This document shows positions 1-11,300 of a DNA stretch of 64,000 nucleotides, in pieces. The notes under the pieces were generated by a model. The model made no database searches. It was not told the origin of the DNA and saw nothing but the letters and a program-made list of their open reading frames with translations. The DNA is from Chamaea fasciata (Eukaryota; Chordata; Aves; Passeriformes; Sylviidae). The DNA lies in the NCBI GenBank assembly GCA_029207755.1, contig JARCOQ010000072.1, positions 248,001 through 312,000 of the forward strand, given 5' to 3'. How positions within the stretch are numbered: position 1 is the first letter of the stretch; each line of letters opens with the position of its first letter. A program made the translations under genes and the position numbers.

Positions 1-1014
1 TTAGACACTGTGTTTTTTCAAAGGACTGCATGTGCCTCTCCCCAGCTTGGTTCTTTCTCATTCTACAGAAGAAGAGAGCTGAAGGAGTTTCAGGCGTGTG
101 AGTGCCTGATCTGTCTTTCCCTCTAAAGTCTGTGCCTCCCAAAGCCCTGGTTACCTGCTGTGCTTTGGCATAAGAGCCATTCCAGCCCGAAACACAAGGG
201 CAGTGGACTTCAACTGCAAAGCCTCTCTCTGCAATGGGATTGCTTTGAGCCTGCAGCCTCCATGGGCAAGGGTTTTGTGGGGCAGGGGCCATCACAGCCT
301 GTGCCCTGCACACAGAGCCAGGAAAAGGAGCAGATCCTGCTGGCTTCTGCTGCTGCTGATCCGAGTAGCAACTCCCCTGGGAGTTCCCTCAGGGAACTTC
401 ACACCAAGGGCTTCCGTCACTGTTGTGGCTGTGAGAACTTGTTGCTTCCCAGTTCTTCACCATCCTTGTGGATTTCTGAGAATTTCAGCCCAAGTGTCCA
501 TGGCCCTTCCTTCATCCCCAGCCTGCAGCACAGTCCCTGCGACCTCCCCCTTGCTGCAGCTCGTTTGCAAAGTGCTGCCAAAGGCAGCGGAGCTGGCTCA
601 GGATCCCTGTTGGCTCCTGGGCTTCAGGATGACCTTCAGAGGGACACTTGGAGCGCTTCCTGAAGAGCTGCCCATGGCATGGCGGGTGGATTTGTCCTCC
701 CTGGGTGGCTCTGGTTGGACTTGAAGGCTCCGTGGAGTCCCGGAGTTTTCTCAGCCGCCCTTGCAGTGAGTTCTCAGCCAAGGTGTGGCTCTGCTGCCAT
801 CCCAAATCTGTGCTTTCCTTGCGCAGCCTGAGTGCAGGTGGGGCATGTGCTGGGCATGGATGGAGATTTCCATGGCCAAAATCCTCCAGTATTTACAACT
901 GCTCATTGCTCTGGACAGCACAAATCACAAAACACCCATTGCAGTTGACAATTGTATTTTCTTGCAGATTCCTACAGCTGCACTGCTGATCGACAAATAC
1001 ACCAGAATTGATTT
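1..1014. other. Left flank of kinase copy 1, GC-moderate, with ERV-like fragment
   Basis: No gene is supported. Frames of up to 173 codons are open here but overlap each other in different frames with no recognisable domain. Bases 360-500, read on the - strand, match 25,880-26,020 inside the provirus region. The same sequence occurs at 33,998-35,011. Confidence 0.5.
360..500 (-). repeat. Dispersed repeat, antisense copy of a provirus 3' segment
   Basis: The reverse complement matches 25,880-26,020 closely, including a shared reading frame with the peptides GKQQV and EALGVKFP. It is most likely a piece of an avian endogenous retrovirus or another dispersed element, now in opposite orientation to the kinase. 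Confidence 0.7.
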
Positions 1015-1795
1015 CACATGAAAAATGTCATTTATTACAAAATGCTTCACCGGCGCTGACACTATACAACTATGTATTTAATTTAACTATATATCTCAAT
1101 TTAAGGTAAAAAAGGGATTTTTAAAATTTTTACAACAATGCTATGTAAAAATATACAAATATCTACTTCAGTTAAGAAAACCTTAATTTATTGCCAACAT
1201 CTACAACAACTCACTAGACACAAAGATCAATTAGGTGTTTAGCAACTTAATTTATTACATATTACTGCAAGCCTAAAGCCCATCTAGGAATACAAAAATA
1301 TCAGTATTTCTATCTAAACAGTCGTCTACAAAGATCTCAATCGATACAATGACACAACTATACATCTCCAAACATGTTTAAATAGAAAGATACACCCAGA
1401 TACACCCACCTCAAAATACAGAAGTCAATACACAGATGTAAATAGAAAACTAGATCTATTTACTTCTAGGAATACCAATATACCTAATTAAAGAGCCATA
1501 TAACTCCAACTGCATAAATAGAAATACCTACACAACTGTATTCATGGGAAATAGAATGAAAACACAGATAGAACAGCATACTTACATATACATATACTTA
1601 CATCCATATATACATATGTTATTACAAAGATGTATGCATATATACAGACACATATATATGTAGCATACATTTATAAATATACCAAGATACATACAGAAAT
1701 ATTCCTATACAAATAGTAACTTGCATATATAAATATCCATGAAATTATTCCTCTCTATGCTACAGTCCATATATCTTTAAACAGAAATCTAAGCA
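1015..1795. repeat. AT-rich, TACATA-type low-complexity block
   Basis: Composition shifts sharply from GC-moderate to strongly AT-rich. The block is full of short motifs such as TACATA, ATATAC and AAATAGAAA without a fixed period. No open frame of note. The duplicate at 35,012-35,792 is near identical except for a cluster of changes near its right end. Confidence 0.7.
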
Positions 1796-2144
1796 GAGGG
1801 ATTCCAGTTGCCCCATCTTCAAAGCCTTTCACTCTGTTCTTGCTTCCTCCCCTGCAGAGCAGCACCCCTGGACAAGGACAGCAGATGGCACTGGCTCAGG
1901 GGACAGTGCCTGGGGCCACCGGCAGCTCCCAGCGCTCCAGGGACAGCCGGGGCTGGAACTGCTGCTCCGCCCGGCCCGGCCGCCAGCTCAGACCCAGCAC
2001 AGCAACAGGGGACACAGGGGGCACAGGGGGAGAAACACGAGCTGAAACAGGCAGCTGAGGGGGGAAAGGTAAAAATGCAGCCTAGGCCAACACAAACATC
2101 ACTCTATCCATCTCTATCGATTCACAGACCGTCACGGGGCTTTG

Positions 2145-2368
2145 CTTTGTGATGTCAGGGCACGGTTGCCACGTGGTCATGGTGACATCGCAAGGTTGCC
2201 TTGGTGCCCGGAAGGCCTCAGGGGTGTCAGAGCAGCTCTTGAGCTTGCTCAGTGCAGGAGCGTCCTGCAGCTTGAGGCGTCTGTCAGTGGCCACGTGCAC
2301 ACTGACAGGAGACTTGCTTTTTGATAGTGTTGGAGAACAGTTGGCAAACTTGCACAGCAGTTGCCACA
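2145..2368 (+). promoter_or_regulatory. Putative promoter / 5' UTR of kinase copy 1
   Basis: GC-richer stretch just before the first coding exon. It holds a CRE-like TGATGTCA (about 2,151), two CACGTG E-boxes (about 2,170 and 2,290) and several GTTGCC half sites like those bound by RFX proteins. No clear TATA box. Promoter function is inferred from position and motif density only; an upstream non-coding exon cannot be ruled out. Confidence 0.3.
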
Positions 2369-5300
2369 ATGATTGGGCAACTCGCCGCTGCAGTTTTCAC
2401 TGTTTATGGAGTTACTTATTCCTGCTATTTCCTGACTCACCTGGCAGGTAAGTAGAGGTTTTCCCTGGGTGTCACCTAACCTGGTTTTTGTGTCTTCCTG
2501 CTCTTTCTTAGTGACTGAGTTGATTTGGAAACAGAAAGGCCATTGGGATGCTCCTTGGGTAAAGCTCCTGTCAACACGTTCAGCTCAAAAGGGGGTGTGT
2601 GTAGCCACGGCCGTGCGGGCAGCATTTGCAAGGGAACCTGCAGGGGTTGCGTTCCCTCCGTGGGAGAGTCTGTGGCAGCAGAGTTTGCCAATTCCTCCAT
2701 TGCTGGGTCGAGCAGGACAACTTTGAAAATGTAGACTGGGAGGCCTTCTTGGAAAGTCTTCTAAAAATGGTTGTCTCCAGTTTTCTCAAAGCATCTGCTT
2801 CATTTTCCCTTGCCCACTGCAGGTCACCTGAGCCGGGTATTCAGAGGTGCTGATCCTGAGGTGAGTAAGGAAAGAACATTTGATGTTCTTGGTGTTTAAA
2901 ATTGTGCAGCAAGCTGTGAGCTTGGCCTGTGGCAGTAGAGTGTAGAGGGCCAGCTGAGTAGGCTGCAAGAAAATCCCTTTCCATGTCTGCTGCAGCAAGA
3001 GCAAAGGCATCACTGCCTATTTCCTAATTTTCCATTCCAGAGCTTTAAAAGAACTAAAAGATCAGTTTTGCAGAGAGAATGTGCTTCCTGATAGTAGTCA
3101 GGGGGGAATATCTAATTTGGAGCAGTGTCCAGTTGAATCAGCTCATTAGAATTTAGTCAGAGTGACTTAGAATCCCCTTGCTCTCCAAGTTGATGATTTG
3201 TGCTTAGTAGAGCTGGTTCTAGAGCTGAAGAGAAAGAAGGTTCTAAATGATAGGTCATGGCCTGTGTCTCACGCTCCTGTCTGTCCACAGATCCCAGAAC
3301 CAAGAGCAGACTCCCCTCCAGCTTCCTCTGCTCCTGGACAAGAAGCCGAAGAGGAGCCAAATGACCACAAGGCTCCAGCTGTGGTCACACCACAGCCGGA
3401 ACTTTCCCAGACAGTAAGTGCCACTTCTGGAGGGTGCTGTCTTTAGTGCGAGGCAGAGCTGCAAGTTTCTGAGCAGCCAGCTCTTGCTGTTGGTGGCTGA
3501 GGATGCTGAGTGCTGCAGTCCTGCCAGACCTAGCCATTCCCCTCAGCCAGTGACAGCTGGAAAATGGGCTTTGAGCTGCCATGTTTAGGCCCCAGCTTGC
3601 TGGGATTCTGATAGGGGCCAGCCTGGAGCAGGAAGGTTCCCTGTCTGCAGAGGAGGGAGCATGTCAAAAACACTGTGCTCAGCCTTGGTGGATACGTAGG
3701 GGACGCTGTGGTCTGGGGACACCTGTCCCTCTCCACAGACATGCCAAGTATCCACAGGCACCAAAAGTCTTGATCTGAGAACACAAGCTCTTTGGGGTGG
3801 TTTGTCCCCAGGAGCTTCTTGGCTGTGCTTACCCGGGAGCATTTCAGAGACACACTGGGGACGTGGAGTTGCTGTTTGAAGACAGGGATTTTGGTGCCTT
3901 TGTTGCCAGGTTGTTCTTTTGCCTCTTCAGGCAGAGCAGTCAGTAGCAGAGCTGACAGGCACTCGGAGTCCACCTGTCTTTTGGCTTATAAAGAGCTGCT
4001 AAGAGATGATGTGTTGTCCATGAATCTTTGGGGGGCCACTCTTCTCTTGTGTGGCAAAAGACACGTTCCCTGTCAGCTTCCAAAGAGGCTGTTGGAGCTT
4101 CAGCCCCAGATGGAGGCTCATTGTACTGCTAGTGTCACAGTGGGACAGAGTGAAGGACAGGGAGTGGGGAATTCAATGGAGCTCTTGGGACTGAGGAGGC
4201 CAGGAGTCCCCCAGGCACTGAAAGCACAGAGCCTTGTCATCTGCAGAGATCAGCACTGGGACAGGAGGGTTACAATGGAAGCAGAGGTGGGCAGGGAAGC
4301 AGAAAGAAGTGGCTGAATGAATATGATTTGTACGCTGAAAAAGGAAAAAGCTGAGCCTGATGGCATCTCCCAGTCACTTGCTCTGCATTTGTTTGTACAG
4401 AACGTTGAGGCAGAGGCACAAGCAGAGCCGCCCAAACCTCCGAGTGACACGATGGCAGCAAGGAGGAAGAGCAGGGAAGACATCAGAAGAACTGAGGATC
4501 AATGGAAACTCCATCAGGAGAGGGGCAATCAACAAAACCATGTAAGCGGAGGAGTAGTAGCCACTCCCCTGATGGAAGGTTCTGTCTCTTGTTCTTTACG
4601 GAACTTTGGAGACAAGTTGGAGGCAGAGCTGCAGAAAACTTGGGCTAGGATCAAGGCATGGGAGAAGAGGCTGGAGGAAGAAATGGAGATTCTAGCAGAA
4701 GACCGAGCAAAAATTGGTCTCCTCCTTGAGAAGCGAGAGGCTCTGCAAAAACAAGTGAGTGAATGAGCAAAAATTGGTCTCCTCCTTGAGAAGCGAGAGG
4801 CTCTGCAAAAACAAGTGAGTGAATGAGCAATAGCCACTGCAGTCACCAACCTGGTGCTTTCTGCCCTTCGTGCCTTTCCCCTGCAGAGCAGCAGGGGGGT
4901 GGGGTGATGCCTCTGAGTGCCATCCTGCTCCAGTGTGTGTCACAGGCACTCTGAAGGACACTCCCTGCTCTGCTGAATCTCAGCTGCTGCCCTGCACAGT
5001 GGCACTAGTGCTTTGGCCTTTTGGCCAGCAGTCATCTGAATGCATTCCTGCTGGCCTCTTCCTGCTCTCCTTGTTTCTTGAGGTGTTCTTGCAGGGGAAC
5101 ACGGTGACCCAGATGGATCTGGAAAGAAGCTGTCTGTATCCCTTGTGAATCTGGTCCTCTCCCTTTCCTCAGAGTCGATGACTCTTGGCTGACAGGGACA
5201 AGCTGGACTCTCTGACTGCTTTGTTCTCTTTGACTTGAGGTGGAAGTGTTGACATCTCGCCTGGCAGCCTGCAAAGATTTCCATCAAGTGACTGGCAGCA

Positions 5301-8300
5301 AGGAGCCCCAAGATTCCTGTGAGGCACAGAAACTGTCCCAAGCAGCAGCGCTGCCGGTTGGGCACGTTCAGAAGATGCCGGAGGAAAAGAGGACTCCATG
5401 GGAGAAGGTAGAACATTTGAACAAAGAGCTGCAAGTGTGTCTGCAGCCCTTGGAAGGGGAAAAGCGTCCTTGGGAGAAAGCGGAATGGTCATTTTGGCAG
5501 TCACCCTTCAGAAAATCCATGCAAATGCATTTTGGAGAAAATGGACAATGAATCTGGCCTTGCACTCCAGTCAAACCAGCCTTTGGCTTTGAGCCATCCA
5601 GTTTGAGGAGTGGACATCAGAACAAACCCATGGCAGAGCCCTGCATGTGGCTGACAGCATCTTGCTAAGGGCTTGCACTTGAAATGGGATCTGGGGCTAA
5701 TCTCTGCCAGCCACTTTTCTTTCTGACACCAACTCCTTTGTTGTCTCAGATCTCCACAGGCTCTTCTGTTGAACCTGCAGCAGCAGCAGTGTTACCTGAA
5801 GGCACTAGTGCTGGCCAAGCTGTGCAGTGGAAGCCGGGCAGTTCGTTCATCTCCAGCACTGACAGGGCTTCTGCTCAGCAACAGGAGATGGAGGATGATG
5901 AGGATGAGTCCCTGGAGCTCCTGAGTATGTCTTGTGTCTTTCTTCTCTGAGGGACAGTGTATTGTGTGCACGTGTCAGCACAGCTGGACCCAATGATTCT
6001 CCTCACTTTGGGGTCCCAGGAGCATTTAGGGCTCCCCACAGGAGAGGCTGTGCTCCAAGGCAGCAAGAGAGTGCTCTGGGTGTTCCCGCTGCCTCTGAGG
6101 GCAGCTTGGACGTGCCTGGGGTTTGCCTGAGCTTCCCCAGCTGCTAAAGGCAGAAGCAGGGGTTGTCCTTGCATCAGCAGAAGGCTGTGAGCTAGCAAAT
6201 GATCTGGGCAAGTCCTGTGTGCTAGTGACCAAACTGGATAGAATAGTTAGCTTCCTAAATTCTCCTTAGACTCCTGACTTCTCATCTGCCATCCGAGCAA
6301 AAAAAAACTTCACAGAAAGTGATTGGTTTTGGCATTTTGTCTTTTGGTTGTGGTTTTAGTTTGGGTTTTTTTCTGGATTTTTTTGGGTAGAGGTTTTTTC
6401 TCCATCTTGAAGGAGCTCTTCTGCCCCATGAGTCTCAGTGGCGTAATTTTGATGACTGTTCCTATTTACCACTACTACATCTGCAGGTTTTTTAATGAGA
6501 AGATTATATATTTGTCAGTGAGGACTCTTTGGAAAGAACATCAGGTGACAGCAGAAACAGAGAGCAAGAGCTGGTTTTTTTGTGCCCCCAATGAAAAAAC
6601 CAGATCTTTTTATTACAATCTGTATTTAATATCCTAGTTTTGTTCCTAGAAAGATAAGTCCAAGAGACACAGGCCTGGGGCATGATCAGATAAAAGTGCA
6701 CTGTAGGCATTTCTCAGGAGTGAGCCTCCAGCCCCTCTGCTGTATATTCCTCAGATCCATGGCACTTTTTCCTACCTGATTCCCAGTCATTCCCATGACT
6801 GTTAGAATGCTACCCACTGGCCCAAGCCCTGCTCAGATCAGTCTCTAGGAAAACACATCAAGCCCTTTGTGATTCTACAGCACAAGTCATTGAAGCTGCT
6901 TCTTGCACAGAGCAGCTTCCGGTCCTGTGCCCTCAGATAAGAGCTGGTGGGGCTGAGAGGAGAGCCCAGCTGACGCTCTGTCTCCCGTCACCTGTTGGCA
7001 CAAAAGGGCACTGACGTGCACCTGGCTGTGTCTGCTCTCCAAGCCAATCCTGCCGTGTCCTCAGTGGGGGCAGCAGCTTGGAAGGGGCTGGGTGTGGCCG
7101 TGCCTTCTTGCCATTGCTTGTCAGTGCTGGTGCCTGGGCTTTGGCAGCTTTGTGGCGGTGGCTGCCCTGGCCCTGAGGGCTGGTGTGAGTGCCGAGGCTG
7201 GAGCCTTCCTTAGCTGGGAGAGTGCCGCTGCCGGCCGGCCGCTGCAGCGCGGAGCTGCCCCGAGGCAGCAGCCCCTGCTCTGGGCCGGCTCCTGCACGGC
7301 CTGGGCTGGGCTCACAGAGGGTCAGCATCTCCTCTGGGCAGCTGTCCGTGTCCCGCCGGCACCTGAGGAGCACTGCTGTCCTTGCTGCCCTTGCCCGCTG
7401 CGGGAAGGTGGGCACGTGTGCGGGGCTGAGAGGGCGAGTGCAATGGCAGGGACTGATCCCTGCTGTCAGGGGGAGGAGAAGCAGTGTGGTTCTTCACGTG
7501 GGCCATGGGCAAGGGCGTCTTCCAGCTCAGCCTGCTCATCAAGGGTGAGGGTCCTGCTGCTGAAGGCCCCTTGGGATTGGTTAGAGCATGAGCTGCTTGG
7601 GTTTACAAAGGGAAAGGCATTCTTTTGGTAAAGTGCTGCAAGGTGGGGAAGATGCCCTCCTCTCCTGGGAATGCATCTCCCTGTGCTTTGTTTGCTGTCA
7701 AGAGATCTCTTCAAAGGACTGTAGAAATCAGTGCTGGCCTGCTTGTACTGCAGAGCTGCCTGTCTTGTTGCAATTCCTGCAGTTGTTGTTGTTACGCAGC
7801 TGGCCACAAAGGACTCAGAAGGCCAGACTGTACAGCCCCAGCAGGGCTGCCTTTTGTATCTCTTGGATAGTGGGATCTCTGCTTTCAAGTGAGCATCTTG
7901 CATTTTGTTTCCCTCAGGGCAAATGGCGAGCATGGAAAATCCCCGAAGGAAATACATTGAAGAGGAAATTGTTGGCAGAGGGTGAGTCCAACCACAGTTA
8001 CTTGTACACAATCATGGGGCAACGATCTGCTGCTGGAATATCTGTCAAGGGTGAAGTCAGGCAAGTTGCAAACATATTCAGACACTGGGGTTAGTCTGCC
8101 CCATCTCTCAGTACCAGCCAGAATTTGGAAGTGTGGTCAGAAGGAATTGTCAGACACTTGGATTTCATTGCCAGAAACAGCAACCACCCCTTTTTGTAGC
8201 AGGCAGATAACTGTTTGAAGGAACATTTCTTCCCAAGAGTTTGCTGAAGGAAATAGTGTGATCAGGATAAAAACTGCCCAGTTTAGAAACTGAAATCCAA

Positions 8301-11300
8301 GACGAAAGAATCACCTGGCCTTTGGAGCTGAGGCACTAAAGCCCAATGCTTCAGAAACAGGCCCAGTGCCCATGCACTGGAGAGGAAAATGCATCATCTG
8401 CATTCTGGCAGAGCCCTCCTGCATGCTGCAGGTTGGAGGCATTTCCAGCAGACATCTCCTGTCTGGGCTGGCTTTCACTCCAAGGTCTAAATGGCTTCTC
8501 CTTTCTTTGCTGCTGTTTTGTTTCTAGGGCTTTTGGAGAGGTTTGCAGAGCCATCGACACTGCCACAGGAGGACAGGTAAATGTCAAGAGCCCCTGCAGA
8601 TTCTGCTGCTCTCCAGGGCTTTCCTCTCTCGTGTCAGCTGTGGCTGCAGCTGTGGCTAGAGCTGTGCTGCAAAGGCACAAGAAGCACAGACTGGTGCCAG
8701 GCTGCCAGCTGCATTTGGGACAGTCTTTGTCCTGCTCAGCTGCCAGAAGGAAGGCAAGGAGGGCAGCGGTTCCTTTCAGAGAAGGACGCTCTCCCTGGCT
8801 CTCAATTGCTCCAACAAAGGGGCATCTCACTGCTCTCTGGGGCTACGGCTTCAGAGTCCTGAATTCTCATTTCTGGCTGCCAGCAAATTCATCGGAATGT
8901 TCCTGGCAGTTCCTTAGGCACCTGCAGTTCTGCACTTGGGAACTGCACGTGGGGAGAGATCTGCAAGGCGTCCCTAAAAGCCCTAAGCCCTGCCTACAGC
9001 CCGAGATGTATCCACAGAGTACCAAGGCACGCATTTCTTCCTCTGAAGTACGGACAGAGAAACAGAGAGTGTGCTCAGAGCTTTGGGGGGTGAGAGTTGA
9101 GACACCATTTTTAACAAGTGGACAAGGCAAATTGTGGTCAGTGGCCACGTGTCCTGGAACTGGCCCCCAAAGGAGCAGAGAAATGAGCTGTAGGAATGTC
9201 AGTTCCTAATTACTCCTTTGTCTAATTACAAGGCATTTTGGCAGAGCTCACCTGTGTCATTGCAAAATCACTCGCTCCATGTGTGTTGTGGTCTCATTCC
9301 ACCAGCTTCTAAAGTTTCTGATTTTCTGTGTCATTCTAGGTGGCCATCAAGAAAATCAATCTTCAAGGACTGAATAGGAATCAACAAGCGCTTAATGAAA
9401 TCATGGTCATGAAGAAGAATAAGAGTCCCCACGTTGTGGATTATTTAGACAGGTGAGTGGTCATGGTCTCTTCCCATGAAGGTTTGTTTCCATAGTAAAA
9501 GCATGCGAGGTTAAAACCCCACTTTGGACACTGGCAGAAAATAGAGCTGTTAATAATCAGTTAATTATTATTTCTCTACTCATCTCCAATGGATGGGAAG
9601 AGAGTGTATTTTGCCTGCATGTGTCTTCCCTGGCTTTCAAACACTGAGTTGGAACATTGGCCAAAAACCTGAATCAACCCTCCCATACTAAGTCAATACC
9701 TTGTAAGCTCACTGCCTCCATGTTGTCTCAGGATTGATTTTTTCAAGTTTCTTCAATGCTGATGAAGCATGCTAGAGAGGATTTCCCTTGGATTGTTGCC
9801 CCTCTTTTCCAGGGCTGGCCATGCCAGGAACACTAGGTGCTCCTTTCCAGAAATACCATGCGGGACAGGTTTTTCATCTTGGCTGATAGTAAACTGTACT
9901 TTTGGCTTGCTGGCCATCTAAAATATCTCCTTTTTCACAGATGTGCTGTTCTCCTTGAGACTGCACAGACTGCAAACAATGCACAGCCTGAAGGGAGTGT
10001 CTATTCCTTGAATTCTGTCCTTGTCACAAAGGGACCCGGAAACAAGAATCAAGCAAAGAAACCAATGTATGCATGTTCATCTGCATGGCCTTGTTCCCTT
10101 CTTTCAGCTACCTTGTGCTCAGCGAACTCTGGCTGGTGATGGAGTACATGGATGGAGGCTCTCTGGATGATGTCATCGCTGAGGTTCGCATATGTGAACA
10201 CCACGTGGCAACCATCAGTCGAGAGGTGAGGGATCCCATCTGTGCGTCCCAGGGCTTGGACAGTATTGTCTGGGAAAGGGGCTCAGGACAGGAGCGATTC
10301 CGGGAGCCAGGCTTTGTTTCTGTGTGGCTGATATGCTCTGGGCAAGCAAGAGCATCTCAAGCGAACTGCCTGCCAGTGCCCCTGCACTCACTGGACTCTG
10401 TTCTTGTCCTCTTCTCTCCCGCTGTTGCACTTTCACTCAGGCTCTTGTATTTGCTCTTCTCCATCTTGCCTCTCTAAACTTTGGCCTGTCTGCACTGCAT
10501 TCCTTGCCTGTAAAAGCAAAGGTGGGGGTGGCACTGTTTGAAAGGAGCAGCAAAGAAGAGAGACTCATTTCTCTGAGTCCTCAGCTGGAAAGGTTAGCAG
10601 TGCAGCCAGAATGCTCTGTACTTCTGAGCACATGCACTGCAGCAGCAGTCATCCTGGCTGGTTTGCAGGGCAGAGTCTACACCAGCAGTTGCTGTTGCTC
10701 TTTGACAAGCTGACATGCCTTTCTTTAGAAAGGTGCTGCCCTGCCTGTGTTGGAGCAGCGAGCTCTTGCCCTCAATGGCACTGTCTTCTGCCATTACTCC
10801 CCATTCCCCTGCAGAGGGAATCTTGGAGAGCTCTTTCCTTTGTTGTGTGATGAAATCACATCACTGATTTTTGCCCTCCTGTTTCTGGTTTCTCTCTCAG
10901 TGCCTGCAAGGACTGGATTTTCTCCATTCCAACCACGTGATACACCGAGATGTGAAGAGCCTCAACATCCTCCTCAAAACGGATGGCTCTGTCAAGCTGG
11001 GTCAGTATATTCTTGGGCAGGTGCAGCGTTCCAGGGATATGTGGGCTGTGGGGCTGCTTTTGAGTGAGTGCCAGCCCCCCCAAAACGGTGCTGGTGGCAG
11101 TGCAGGGAGCCTGTTGTGAGCTGACCACGCGGTGGCAACGTGCACAGACCTATGGCAAGGATCGAGCAGTGCACAGTGGCATTGCTCTGTGTGTGTCCCT
11201 TCCAGAGGGAGGGGGCTACAAGTCTAAAGCTTCAGGGGAACAAAAGACACTGCTGGAGGCCGTGTAAAAAATGTGGGGATTTTTGAAGCAGCCAATGCCA

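Noticed and set aside
8346..9209. Frame of 287 codons overlapping kinase exon 8
   Set aside because: Only 49 nt of it is a real exon (8,528-8,576); the rest is intron that happens to stay open.
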